Shown here: piece by piece, positions 26,289-34,775 of the stretch
Layout of the letters: every line of letters begins with the position of its first letter
How positions within the stretch are numbered: the stretch's first letter is position 1
Source of the DNA: Paenibacillus silagei
Lineage (GTDB): Bacteria > Bacillota > Bacilli > Paenibacillales > Paenibacillaceae
DNA: 64,000 bases
Direction of reading: 5' to 3'
Assembly: GCF_017874735.1 (NCBI RefSeq)
Contig: NZ_JAGGLV010000005.1
Coordinates: forward strand, 248,001 to 312,000
The notes under the pieces: model-generated
The model's input: the letters and a program-made list of their open reading frames with translations, nothing else
Database searches by the model: none
Told to the model about the DNA's origin: nothing
Translations under genes and position numbers: made by a program

Positions 26289-29198
26289 TTATTGCGGCTG
26301 AACGCCCCAGACCAGCACACCGTTCAGATACAGCGGCACCCGGTTCCAGTCTGTGAAAGACGTTTTGGTTGCATCATAGGAGTAATCGTCAGCCTCATTG
26401 TAATTGCTCCAGTCGGTCTTGTTAACGCGCAGTTGAATCTCGCCGGTATTCGCACCCGGAGCAAGACTGCCCGCGCCCGCACTAAAGGAAATCTCCACAT
26501 AGTGGTCCGCTCCTGTAACTGCAGGCTCAAGCTTCACGAAGCTGCCCAGCACATTGCTGCCGCCGAGAGCCGCATAATCGACATTGAACTGCTGTGCCCG
26601 CTCGCCGTCAATCGTGTAGTAATACCGTACCTTAACCTTGCTGAGGTCTACCGCTGTGGTCCCGTTATTGACAATCCGCAGCTGCGGACGGAACTGCGGG
26701 TCTGTGGCGTTCGTATCCGTTGTACGGTATTGAACAACCAGATTCCCTACGGCAGGCGTAGCGGTTGGTGCGACTGTCGGTGTAGCCGTTGGCACTGTTG
26801 TCGGCGTAGCCGTTGGTGCGACTGTCGGTGTAGCGGTTGGCACTGTTGTCGGTGTAGCTGTCGGTGCGACTGTCGGTGTGGCTGTCGGTGTGGCTGTCGG
26901 TGTGGCTGTTGGCACTGTTGTCGGTGTAGCCGTTGGCGTGGTTGTAGGGGTAGCTGTTGGCATAGGGCCACTGCCGTTATTAATCAGCCGGTCATACTCG
27001 GCATAGGCCGTAGCCATGTCCACCTGAGACCAGAAGCGGTGATAGGTGAACTCAGGTGCGCCACCCTCCCAAGTCTTGGTGGTTTTGTTGTAGGAGGTAT
27101 TGTATTTGTCTTCAAGATAACTCCACTTGGGATCATTTTTGATATCCGGGAGAATATCGGTGTAGCTCGCATACACTCCGTTTCCACCCTTGGCCGGATC
27201 AGAAGGTACGGTAGCGTTGCCCGGTATGGTATTTCCTTGGCCGAAGGTACCTGTCCAGCCCGCTGGGAAGTATACCTCTTTGGTGAAGAAACGGAAATAA
27301 TCCGCACGCTTCTCAAGTGTCGTAATGCCCACCCCGTCATTGTAGCCCCAGGCCGTATCCAGCAAGGATTTGGCCAATTGTGAAGCGGTTCCGCCGAGCG
27401 CAGTATTGTTGCCATGCTCTGCTTTGTTCCCTGCCGCGAAGAAGGTGAGGGCTTTGATATAGCTGCCCAGTACGCCGGTATCCTGCCCCGGGTCTTTGGT
27501 CACTGCCTTCAGGCTGCTGTTACCGTTAAAAGAGCTGAAGCTGCTCCAGGTATTCGGCTGGCCGGACCACTCCACATTGCCTGGAAGCCAGAACTCGCCA
27601 GGTGCGGGAACAGTGGCAACCTGCGCATTGGTTCCGCCCAGAATCCGGTTGCCCTGCTGATCCAGATAATAGCCCGCAGCATCCGATACCGGACGGCTGT
27701 CTGCAAAGACATAATCCTTGGACCAGTTAATCCAGTTCTCAATGACCCGTTTGGCCATTTTGAAATTGTCTGAGCTGGTATCCCCGCTGGAAGCCAGGAT
27801 GTAGTACAGCTCAGCCATCCGCTCCATACTCCAGGACTGCATCCCGAACCAGTTGTTGGACGGCGGGTCATGATACACAGGGGCCTCTTCGTAGGCCATG
27901 CCGTAGAAGGTGCTTTTGCCGGCCGGATAAGCGCTATACGAGCCGCCGTAGCTGTTGGTGGCCCCGCCCGCAATCGCCCCTTCGGCGGATTGCAGCCAGT
28001 TGTAGAATTCAAGCTGGCGGGTCAGTGATTTGCCCCAGTCCGTTCCGGCTGTCGCCGAAGACGGAATCAACCCTCCGGCTGCGGTGGACAGCGCATAGGC
28101 TGCAACCACATTCTGATACCCCTGGTGCGCATGGCTGGCGCCAATTCTCCAGGCCCAGTCCCCGCCGGTTCCGAGACCACCGCCCCAGGCCGTATACCAG
28201 GCCAGCAGGTATTGGCTGGAATCCTTACCGGTTCCCGGCTGCGGCGAACCGTTAGCAGCACTGCCGATCTTTTGGAAATACTTGTCGTACATGCCGTAAC
28301 GCAGGAAATCGCCCATTTTTTTGGCTTTGTTCAGATAGACCGTATTGGTATAGCCAAGATCCTTAGCCCAATACATGGCTTGCACAGCGCGTGCATCGGC
28401 ATCCGTAGCGTTAGTGTAACGCCATTGTGCTGAAGGTACGCTATTTTCCTTGGTGAACAGGCTCATAAAGCCTTCATTGGCTTTACCGAACGTCTTGTTA
28501 TCCTGTGAGGGGTGGCCTACTGCTTCCCAGACCGATTCCTGCACTCCGCGCTGGAAGGTGTTCACATAACTGGCGGTATGGTTAGGGTTCAGCAGGTTGC
28601 CGAAGCCATACCAGTTGTCCACATCCACCAGCCAGTGCATCAGATAAGTCTGGTTATTGCCATAGGTGGACTTCAGCTCTGCATCGAGCGGGTCCTTCCC
28701 TGGGGTATACTTGCCGTTCAGCGCGCTTGGATACTGATCCGGCTGAGGGAGCTCCGAGGCGTAGGTGGCCGGGCTGTTCGGGTTGTAGCTGCTCATGGTC
28801 GGCTGCTCCTGCACGCCGTCGCCTTCATTAATCGGAATAATGTATTTCTCCATGTTGTCCCAGGCTGATTCGAGCTTGCTCCAGTCCCCGGTGTTATGGC
28901 CGTACAGCACTTCAAGCCACATCCAGTAGCTATAGGCCTCGGAGGTAGTCATATGCCCATAGTTGGGCGCCTCGCTGAGCAGGGTCTCTACCGCATGATA
29001 CGGGATGCCTTCAGCCGAGAAATACCCGCTGGCCGGGTCCTTCAGCTGGTCATACAATTGCAGGAATCTGGTCTTCTCCACCGATTCCGCCTTGGCGGTT
29101 CCTGGATGGAAATTGATGATCCCGCTGGTGAGAGACAAGGTGAGGACAGCACTCAGCGCGATAGAAAGCGGTTTCTTAAATGAACTTAGCTTCATCAT
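26289..29198 (-). CDS. GH48 exo-cellulase (reducing-end cellobiohydrolase) with CBM3
   Basis: This 969-residue secreted protein has a signal peptide (1 to about 38), a GH48 catalytic domain (about 40-740), a Thr/Pro linker (about 744-818) and a C-terminal CBM3 (about 818-969). The proton donor is E87 in HMTTSEAYSYWMW, equivalent to Glu55 of Clostridium cellulolyticum Cel48F, and E76 matches its Glu44. The DADARAVQAMYWA region carries the proposed base. GH48 enzymes act processively from cellulose reducing ends and synergise with GH9. There is no dockerin, so it is a free enzyme. It starts 27 nt after the GH9 stop, with GAGAGGAAG upstream. Confidence 0.95.
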   Translation of the reverse strand: MMKLSSFKKPLSIALSAVLTLSLTSGIINFHPGTAKAESVEKTRFLQLYDQLKDPASGYFSAEGIPYHAVETLLSEAPNYGHMTTSEAYSYWMWLEVLYGHNTGDWSKLESAWDNMEKYIIPINEGDGVQEQPTMSSYNPNSPATYASELPQPDQYPSALNGKYTPGKDPLDAELKSTYGNNQTYLMHWLVDVDNWYGFGNLLNPNHTASYVNTFQRGVQESVWEAVGHPSQDNKTFGKANEGFMSLFTKENSVPSAQWRYTNATDADARAVQAMYWAKDLGYTNTVYLNKAKKMGDFLRYGMYDKYFQKIGSAANGSPQPGTGKDSSQYLLAWYTAWGGGLGTGGDWAWRIGASHAHQGYQNVVAAYALSTAAGGLIPSSATAGTDWGKSLTRQLEFYNWLQSAEGAIAGGATNSYGGSYSAYPAGKSTFYGMAYEEAPVYHDPPSNNWFGMQSWSMERMAELYYILASSGDTSSDNFKMAKRVIENWINWSKDYVFADSRPVSDAAGYYLDQQGNRILGGTNAQVATVPAPGEFWLPGNVEWSGQPNTWSSFSSFNGNSSLKAVTKDPGQDTGVLGSYIKALTFFAAGNKAEHGNNTALGGTASQLAKSLLDTAWGYNDGVGITTLEKRADYFRFFTKEVYFPAGWTGTFGQGNTIPGNATVPSDPAKGGNGVYASYTDILPDIKNDPKWSYLEDKYNTSYNKTTKTWEGGAPEFTYHRFWSQVDMATAYAEYDRLINNGSGPMPTATPTTTPTATPTTVPTATPTATPTATPTVAPTATPTTVPTATPTVAPTATPTTVPTATPTVAPTATPAVGNLVVQYRTTDTNATDPQFRPQLRIVNNGTTAVDLSKVKVRYYYTIDGERAQQFNVDYAALGGSNVLGSFVKLEPAVTGADHYVEISFSAGAGSLAPGANTGEIQLRVNKTDWSNYNEADDYSYDATKTSFTDWNRVPLYLNGVLVWGVQPQ
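26745..26965 (-). repeat. Coding minisatellite for the GH48 TPTATPT linker
   Basis: Short repeats such as GTCGGTGTAGC and GTTGGCACTGTTGTCGG recur and encode alternating TATPT, TVPTATPT and VAPTATPT blocks. Longer 48 bp blocks (TVPTATPTVAPTATPT) are themselves repeated. The linker length is therefore likely to vary between strains. Confidence 0.85.
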
Positions 29199-29225
29199 TT
29201 CGGCATACTTCCTCTCTGGTATGGT

Positions 29226-31961
29226 TTAGGGTTCGAGGCCCCAGACAAGTGTTCCTGCACGGTACAGCGTGACTTTATCCCAATCCGCGAAGCTTGCTTG
29301 GCTTCCTCCATACGAATAGTCATTGCTCTCATTGTAATTGGTCCAATCCGACTTGTTGAAGCGTACTTGGATCTCCCCGCTGTCTGCTCCCGGAGCCAAA
29401 CTTCCTGCCCCTGCGGCAAAAGAAATCTCCAAATACGAATCAGCCAGTGCCACAGGCGTACTCAGCTTCCCAAAGGTTCCGCTCACATTGCCGCTGCCGA
29501 CTTGGGCGTAATCACAGTGGAATTCCTGCGGCTTGTCCCCGTCCACGGTGTAATAATAGCGCAGCTTCAGGCCGCTGAGCGGAATGGCCTCGGTTCCCGT
29601 ATTGACAATCCGGAACTGGCTGCGGATCTGGGAATCCCCGGGACTTGTGTCATTGGTGCGGTACTGCACACGCAGAGCGCCGGCAGGCACAGTAATCTCG
29701 CGCGGCTTGGCAGTCACCTGGGCAGACGCTGTACTCTCGCCTACACTGTTCGTTGCAGTCACCACATAATAATAGTCCACACCATTGGTCAGCCCGCTGT
29801 CATTGTAGACCGCTGCGGTTGCCGTACCCACTGTAGTGTACGGTCCGCCGCTCACCAGAGAGCGCTTGACCGTATAACTGGAAGCGCCGCTGACCGGAGT
29901 CCAGCTCAAGGCTACGCTGGCATTGCCGGGCACGGCCTGAAGGCCGGACGGACGGGCCGGAACCTGCGGTTCACCCGGTGTTCCGCCGCCGGAAGGCAGC
30001 TCGCCGTACACTTTTACACCTGCATCGTATACCGGGATATACGGGTTCTTCGTTGCCGCTGAAGCATTCGCAGCCACTCCCTTGAAGGAGAAGTCATTGC
30101 TGTTGTCCCAGAAGGTAGTATTCAGCGGTCCTGCAATCCGGAACTGTACTTCCTTGCGGTAAGCAGACTGTCCGCCCGGATAGATCGGGGTGCCGGAGAA
30201 ATCTACTTTGGTATAGTAGATATGGTTCGCTTCATCGTAAGGCAGCAGCTGCGAGACGGTGGCTCCCTGGTTATAGCCGCCTGCCTTGACGGTGATATCG
30301 CCGGGGCCATATCCTGCGGCAACAGCCTCACTGATGTCCAGATAGTAGTTGAAGGACAGCTGGCTGCTGGAGCGGGCAGGCCATGCCGAACGGTTATTGA
30401 GAACCGCGCGGATCTCCACAAAATTGCTGCCGCTGGCATTCACAGAAGTCTCCGTGAACATCTCATCCTCACGCGTTTCGGCCGGCGGGAAGTTCGCAAG
30501 CGGGCTCTGCCCCTGCCCGTGGAGCATCATCATTCGGGCCAGAGAGCCGGTAAAGGCTGAATTGTAATCGGTTGCAACTTCATTAGACACATAATCGCTG
30601 ATCGCATCGGTGTAAGCATCGGTCTTGGAGGGGCCGCCAACGAGCGCGCCGTAGAGCACATGCCGGTGGTTGGCCGGAGTGGTCTGGCTGTCGCTCCAGG
30701 AGCCGTGTGAGGTGCGGTGGTGAGGATGCTCAGGTGCATTCGCGCCGAATCCGATGACATAGCTGCTGCTCCGCGGATTATCGCCCAGCATATAGTTAAT
30801 CTGCCGCTCGGCGAAGGTCTGTGCGGTATTTTTTTTCACCGGATCAGTAACCCAGTCTGCATAGACAAAAGCAAGAAAAGCATGGTTGGCTGCATACCGC
30901 AGCGCCCCCCATTGATCCAGATGGGCCAGCCCGCCTGGAGTATACGCTACCCGGTCAGAGGTGCCGTTCACCCCGGTCGTCCAGAACTGCATATTGCGTT
31001 CCGTGGACTGGATAAACTTCGGGTCCTCAGTGATGCGGGACAGCAGGAGCTGCGCACCATAATGCTTGTCATCCCAGGATTGGGTCCATTGGTAGCCCCA
31101 GTCACCAGCCTGGTTGGTGCCCCACAGATCACTGGCGGCAATCGCCTTATCGAGATAGGTCTGCTCACCGGTCGCCAGGTATAGCCAGATACCGCCCCAG
31201 CTTAACTCATCCGCGTAACTACTCCACGAATTGTAATACTGCTTGGCGTCAGTGATGGTATCGGAGTAAGCTCCCCGGTACGTATCGGCAAAATTGTATA
31301 ATTGCTTGGCATGCAGCAGGAGCTTGTCCGCATAGGCGGCATCTGAATCCCTGAAAATAATGGAAGCCGAGGCAAGGGCGGCGGCAGTCTCACCAGCCAG
31401 GTCCGAGCCGGGATGTGCAGCATCAATCTTGTAAGCCGGGCGCGCCATAGGCATGACCTCCGCCGGTCCCCACCAGTTATGGTCCGCCGTGCCGTTACCC
31501 ACCTGGCCCCACAGCTCATTCGGCGCAGTATGCGCTTTCACAAAATAGTCTGTGGCCCAGCGGATATTGTCCAGAATCTCATCCAGCTGCCCGGACTGCA
31601 CGTAACCATCCTTGTATTCATAGACCGACCATGCCAGCATAGTCGCGGTGTACGCCATCGGAAATCCGAATTTGACATGATCCCCTGCGTCATACCAGCC
31701 ACCCGTCAGGTCATGGCCGACATCAGCACCATCCTGCAGCCCCGAGTCGCCTCTCCATTCCACGCGGTTGTCCGCCGGCAGCTCACCCGAACGCTGGGCC
31801 TCGTAGAAATAGATCGATTTCTGCAGTGCCTCTGCATAATTAAATCCGGCGGTTGCCGCTTCGGTGACAGACGGGCGGACAGCCGTCCCTGAACCAATAG
31901 TGAAGGCTAACATCAGGCTTAGTGAAGCGATACAGCCGGTCTTCCGTTTACTTTGACTCAT
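29226..31961 (-). CDS. GH9 endoglucanase (processive type) with CBM3c, Fn3 and CBM3
   Basis: The 911-residue secreted cellulase has a signal peptide (1 to about 36) and a GH9 domain (about 40-485) with GGWYDAGDHVKFG (D91, D94) and catalytic acid E461 in SNEVATDYNSAF. A CBM3c (about 500-640) follows, fused as in processive GH9 enzymes. Then come an Fn3 domain (about 667-755) and a cellulose-binding CBM3 (about 760-911). There is no dockerin or SLH. It is the first gene of the GH9-GH48 operon. ATG 31961 follows GGGAG at 10 nt. A 20-codon leader ORF lies 47 nt upstream. Confidence 0.95.
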   Translation of the reverse strand: MSQSKRKTGCIASLSLMLAFTIGSGTAVRPSVTEAATAGFNYAEALQKSIYFYEAQRSGELPADNRVEWRGDSGLQDGADVGHDLTGGWYDAGDHVKFGFPMAYTATMLAWSVYEYKDGYVQSGQLDEILDNIRWATDYFVKAHTAPNELWGQVGNGTADHNWWGPAEVMPMARPAYKIDAAHPGSDLAGETAAALASASIIFRDSDAAYADKLLLHAKQLYNFADTYRGAYSDTITDAKQYYNSWSSYADELSWGGIWLYLATGEQTYLDKAIAASDLWGTNQAGDWGYQWTQSWDDKHYGAQLLLSRITEDPKFIQSTERNMQFWTTGVNGTSDRVAYTPGGLAHLDQWGALRYAANHAFLAFVYADWVTDPVKKNTAQTFAERQINYMLGDNPRSSSYVIGFGANAPEHPHHRTSHGSWSDSQTTPANHRHVLYGALVGGPSKTDAYTDAISDYVSNEVATDYNSAFTGSLARMMMLHGQGQSPLANFPPAETREDEMFTETSVNASGSNFVEIRAVLNNRSAWPARSSSQLSFNYYLDISEAVAAGYGPGDITVKAGGYNQGATVSQLLPYDEANHIYYTKVDFSGTPIYPGGQSAYRKEVQFRIAGPLNTTFWDNSNDFSFKGVAANASAATKNPYIPVYDAGVKVYGELPSGGGTPGEPQVPARPSGLQAVPGNASVALSWTPVSGASSYTVKRSLVSGGPYTTVGTATAAVYNDSGLTNGVDYYYVVTATNSVGESTASAQVTAKPREITVPAGALRVQYRTNDTSPGDSQIRSQFRIVNTGTEAIPLSGLKLRYYYTVDGDKPQEFHCDYAQVGSGNVSGTFGKLSTPVALADSYLEISFAAGAGSLAPGADSGEIQVRFNKSDWTNYNESNDYSYGGSQASFADWDKVTLYRAGTLVWGLEP

Positions 31962-32008
31962 CCTTACTCATCTCCCTTCGTTTTCTTGCTTGTTCAGTCC
32001 TTCAGGAC

Positions 32009-32071
32009 TCAGGCACGCACAAATACCTCCCCAGTGTCCATAATTAGACATAGTATTTGAGCACGTTCCAT
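32009..32071 (-). CDS. Putative 20-residue leader peptide ahead of GH9 gene
   Basis: On the minus strand GGAGGTGGTAA stands directly before ATG 32071, and the frame runs 20 codons (MERAQILCLI...VRA) to TGA. A hairpin (AGGTAA-AATACCC-TTACCT, 32097-32115 region) lies upstream of its ribosome site, and a short AGTCCT/AGGACT inverted repeat follows its stop. The GH9 start is 47 nt downstream. The placement suggests a leader peptide or attenuation control, but nothing else supports translation. The rest of 31962-32222 is A+T-rich promoter-like sequence. Confidence 0.4.
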   Translation of the reverse strand: MERAQILCLIMDTGEVFVRA

Positions 32072-32222
32072 TTACCACCTCCATATTACAAATTAAGGTA
32101 AAATACCCTTACCTACACATATACCACATACAGTAAATTAATTCTATATATTTACATTATATTTTTCTGAGAATACCGGTTTTTTTGTCAAAATATTTCC
32201 ATTTTTATCATATTTACAGCGT

Positions 32223-32264
32223 CAAAAAGAGCAGCCTCCTCCGGTTATGGAGAATGGCTGCTCT
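32223..32264 (-). terminator. Rho-independent terminator of rarA
   Basis: The arms AGAGCAGCC and GGCTGCTCT enclose a 19 nt interior, with five T on the minus strand, 48 nt after the rarA stop. Confidence 0.88.
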
Positions 32265-32312
32265 CTGTTTGTAAAAATCTATAATTGGCTGGAGCGAACT
32301 ATCATCGAAGCC

Positions 32313-33617
32313 CTATTGCCCACGCCGCAGCTGCTGGTTATGGCGGATCTTCGCCTCGTTGCCCTGCTCGGTGGCCTGATAGAAGATCTTGCGGGAGATG
32401 GCCTTCGGCAGATAGTCCTGCTTCACATAATGGCCGGGAAAATTATGCGGGTACTGGTAGCCCTCATGGCCCAGCTGGGCCGCGCCTTTGTAATGCGTAT
32501 CCCGCAAATGCAGCGGCACCTCAGCCGACTTCAGATCCTCCAAGCTGTTCATGACATTCGCGATAGCGGTCACTACCCCGTCTGATTTTGGGCTCTCTAC
32601 GGCGAACAGAATCGCCTGCGCGATATTCAGCTTCGCCTCCGGCCAGCCGTTATTACGGTAGGCATCCAGCGCACTGACCGCCTGGACCATCGCCTGCGGG
32701 TTCGCCAGGCCGATATCCTCACTGCTGGCCGCGATCAGGCGGCGGATGAAGGTCATCGGGTCCATTCCCAGCTTCTCCACCGCGTAGAGGAACCAGAACA
32801 GGGCGGCGTCGCTGGAACCGCGAATGCTTTTGTGAAAAGCGGACAGCACATCGTACTGTGTTGACTCGTCCGCTTTGACAATCGGGCGGCGGATCGACTC
32901 CTCCGCTACCTCCAGCGTAATATGCACGCTGCCGTCACGCTCCGGCGCCGTAGTCATCGCCGCCAGCTCCAGAGCATTCAAGGCCCGGCGGATATCGCCG
33001 TTCGCCATCGCGGCGATATGCAGCAGCGCATCTTCGTCGGCCTTCAGATCCATGAAGCCGAGGCCCCGCTGATCGTCAGCAAGCGCCCGCTTCATCGCAA
33101 TCAGGCTATGCCCGCTGGTCAGGGACTCCAGCTGGAACAAGGTCGAGCGGCTCATCAAGGCCCCGTTCACATAATGGAACGGATTCTCTGTGGTCGCACC
33201 GATGAAGGTAATCGTCCCCTTCTCCACGGCCGGCAGCAGCGCATCCTGGCGGGAGCTGTTGAAGCGGTGTACCTCGTCCAGGAACAGAATCGTCTTCGAG
33301 CCGTACAGCGCCTTATTGCTCTGTGCGCGTTCAATGACCTCCCGCACATCCTTAACCGAAGCCTCCACCGCATTCAGCCGCACGAATTCACCTTGGGTGT
33401 GATGCGATATGATATGGGCCAGAGTGGTTTTGCCGCAGCCCGGAGGCCCGTACAGCAGGATCGAAGAGACCTGGTCCGCTTCAATCGCTCTGCGCAGCAG
33501 CTTGCCCTTGCCTACAATATGCTCCTGTCCGATATATTCATCCAGATTGCCGGGCCGCATCCGGTCTGCAAGCAGCCGTCCGCTCCCGTTGTCTTCACCC
33601 TGCGAGAATAAATCCAT
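32313..33617 (-). CDS. rarA: Replication-associated recombination protein A (MgsA/RarA AAA+ ATPase)
   Basis: This 434-residue AAA+ protein is related to clamp-loader subunits. Walker A is GPPGCGKTTLA (about 57-67), Walker B ILFLDEVHRF, sensor 1 GATTENPF, and the C-terminal MgsA domain contains SSEDIGLANPQA. It acts at stalled replication forks with SSB. In B. subtilis (yrvN) it is adjacent to cymR. Here the GH9-GH48 operon and mnmA stand between rarA and cymR. Confidence 0.95.
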   Translation of the reverse strand: MDLFSQGEDNGSGRLLADRMRPGNLDEYIGQEHIVGKGKLLRRAIEADQVSSILLYGPPGCGKTTLAHIISHHTQGEFVRLNAVEASVKDVREVIERAQSNKALYGSKTILFLDEVHRFNSSRQDALLPAVEKGTITFIGATTENPFHYVNGALMSRSTLFQLESLTSGHSLIAMKRALADDQRGLGFMDLKADEDALLHIAAMANGDIRRALNALELAAMTTAPERDGSVHITLEVAEESIRRPIVKADESTQYDVLSAFHKSIRGSSDAALFWFLYAVEKLGMDPMTFIRRLIAASSEDIGLANPQAMVQAVSALDAYRNNGWPEAKLNIAQAILFAVESPKSDGVVTAIANVMNSLEDLKSAEVPLHLRDTHYKGAAQLGHEGYQYPHNFPGHYVKQDYLPKAISRKIFYQATEQGNEAKIRHNQQLRRGQ

Positions 33618-33697
33618 CCTTACACTTCCTTGCTATCATCTAAGATTTCAATAGAATACATACACTTCTCCTATCATACCATACCTGTCCCAAACGC

Positions 33698-33800
33698 AAG
33701 TAGAAACGGCTTTGCCGTCCTTTTAAAGGACGGTACCGTTTCAGCGAGAAATAGAAGGATAAGTTATCGTGTGCAACCTATAAATTCTTTTATTTTTAAA
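33698..33800 (+). repeat. Dispersed palindromic element, copy 3 (full length)
   Basis: It opens AAGTAGAAACGGCTTTGCCG and contains the perfect palindrome CCGTCCTTT-T-AAAGGACGG inside GAAACGG/CCGTTTC arms. It then continues CAGCGAGAAATAGAAGGATA to TTCTTTTATTTTTAAA. Its end abuts the T-run of the terminator at 33796-33843. Confidence 0.92.
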
Positions 33801-33843
33801 AAGAGCATGACCCCGCCGCCACCGGCGGGAGCCATGCTCTTTG
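33796..33843 (-). terminator. Rho-independent terminator of the CD3324-family gene
   Basis: The outer arms AAGAGCATG/CATGCTCTT and inner CCCGCCG/CGGCGGG are followed on the minus strand by five T. It lies 32 nt after the stop. Confidence 0.88.
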
Positions 33844-33874
33844 TTCTATAATTAGAACTCATATCCGTTCCAGA

Positions 33875-34165
33875 CTAGCGGTTCATCGCCAGCCGCGTTT
33901 GCCGCATTTTTGAAATGATCTTGCGGATGCTTTCTTCGGATAAGTGATATCTCTTCTGCAGCTCGTTCACCGAGCAGCCGCTGCTGTGACTACAGAAGAT
34001 CTCTTCGTTGCGGGCAGCAATCTCTTGCCGGGAGCCGCTGTTCTCGCCCCATCTTACCCGTTCTTCCGCTTTCTTCGGGATGTATAACAGCTCACCCTGT
34101 ATGTAACCCTGCAGCTCTTCGAGCAGCCCCGGGGGGAGCACATCCTTTCCATTGACGTAACTCAC
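33875..34165 (-). CDS. CD3324-family helix-turn-helix protein
   Basis: The 96-residue protein begins (GTG)SYVNGKDVLPPGLLEELQGYIQGE and ends with a C-terminal helix-turn-helix (SVNELQKRYHLSEESIRKII). It fits the CD3324 family, small putative DNA-binding proteins related to Mor-like activators. GTG 34165 has GGAGG 9 nt upstream and gives the usual family start; a TTG two codons earlier is too close to it. An out-of-frame ORF with a strong ribosome site overlaps its start (34092-34232). Its targets are unknown. Confidence 0.8.
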   Translation of the reverse strand: MSYVNGKDVLPPGLLEELQGYIQGELLYIPKKAEERVRWGENSGSRQEIAARNEEIFCSHSSGCSVNELQKRYHLSEESIRKIISKMRQTRLAMNR

Positions 34166-34232
34166 GTTCAATTTCCTCCTTCAACAGGTGTATTCCGTTC
34201 AGTCCGATCACTGTACTGTTCTGAATAATCAT
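34092..34232 (-). CDS. Putative 46-residue upstream overlapping ORF
   Basis: ATG 34232 follows AAAGGAGG with a GCAGGTGGA spacer, the best ribosome site in this region. The frame (MIIQNSTVIGLNGIHLLKEE...) runs 46 codons and overlaps the CD3324-family start in another frame. The segment GIHLLKEEIERELRQW would form an amphipathic helix; the tail is Arg/Gly/Ala-rich and may be only a by-product of the overlapped gene. It could be a translational-coupling ORF or a small protein. Confidence 0.4.
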   Translation of the reverse strand: MIIQNSTVIGLNGIHLLKEEIERELRQWKGCAPPGAARRAAGLHTG

Positions 34233-34283
34233 TCCACCTGCCTCCTTTCTTCTCCTCAAATTTGGTAAATCACCTAAATTCAT

Positions 34284-34775
34284 TATATTAAACCCTACGG
34301 TTATCGTCTACATTCATTATGGATCAGCGGTCTGTCAGTGGTTGGTCAGTGTCATTCTTTATATTGTAGTAACCGGAATTACATATCCGCTCGTGTTCGC
34401 TCATTATACATAAGGAGGCCTCGCGGCCTCCCGTTTAACAGGTCTCCGTCTTAGACGGAAACCACCTCGTATTCTGAAAACATATCTTCAGCCTCCTTCC
34501 AGAAGTAATCTTGCCCGGCCGGACACTTATTATTAAGCCACAGGCCGCCCCGGGTTACAAGTTCAAGAATAGTTATAATCGTTCTCCACCTGAAGGCTGG
34601 CACGCGAACTCTTTTGGAAAGAGGGAGAATTGCAGAAATATTGGAGTACATTTTTTGACGAAAAACTAATTATTTAGTCGATCCCTGTCGAAATATATAT
34701 TAAAATATCTAGTTACTTCGAGATATGGAAATAAATTTTAACGTCCATCCATTCAGAAATTCAGGAGGAACTTCC
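34284..34775. other. Gene-poor divergent gap between CD3324-family gene and MCP gene
   Basis: On the minus strand, TAATATAATG near 34285-34295 is a likely -10 for the CD3324-family gene. A GGAGGCC-TCGC-GGCCTCC hairpin lies at 34411-34429. A minus-strand frame (34451-34651) ends GLWLNNKCPAGQDYFWKEAE... and looks protein-like, but it has no ribosome site at any normal start and may be a gene remnant. The last 100 bases are an A+T-rich promoter region for the MCP gene. Confidence 0.4.

Noticed and set aside
26289..31961. Cellulosome components
   Set aside because: Neither enzyme has a dockerin and no cohesin or scaffoldin is present; each carries its own CBM3.
32120..32215. TTGACA and TATAAT as GH9 promoter
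   Set aside because: They are about 24 nt apart, too far for a SigA promoter.
34451..34651. 66-codon ORF as a real gene
   Set aside because: The C-terminal half looks protein-like, but no usable start with a ribosome site exists; it is mentioned only as a possible remnant.
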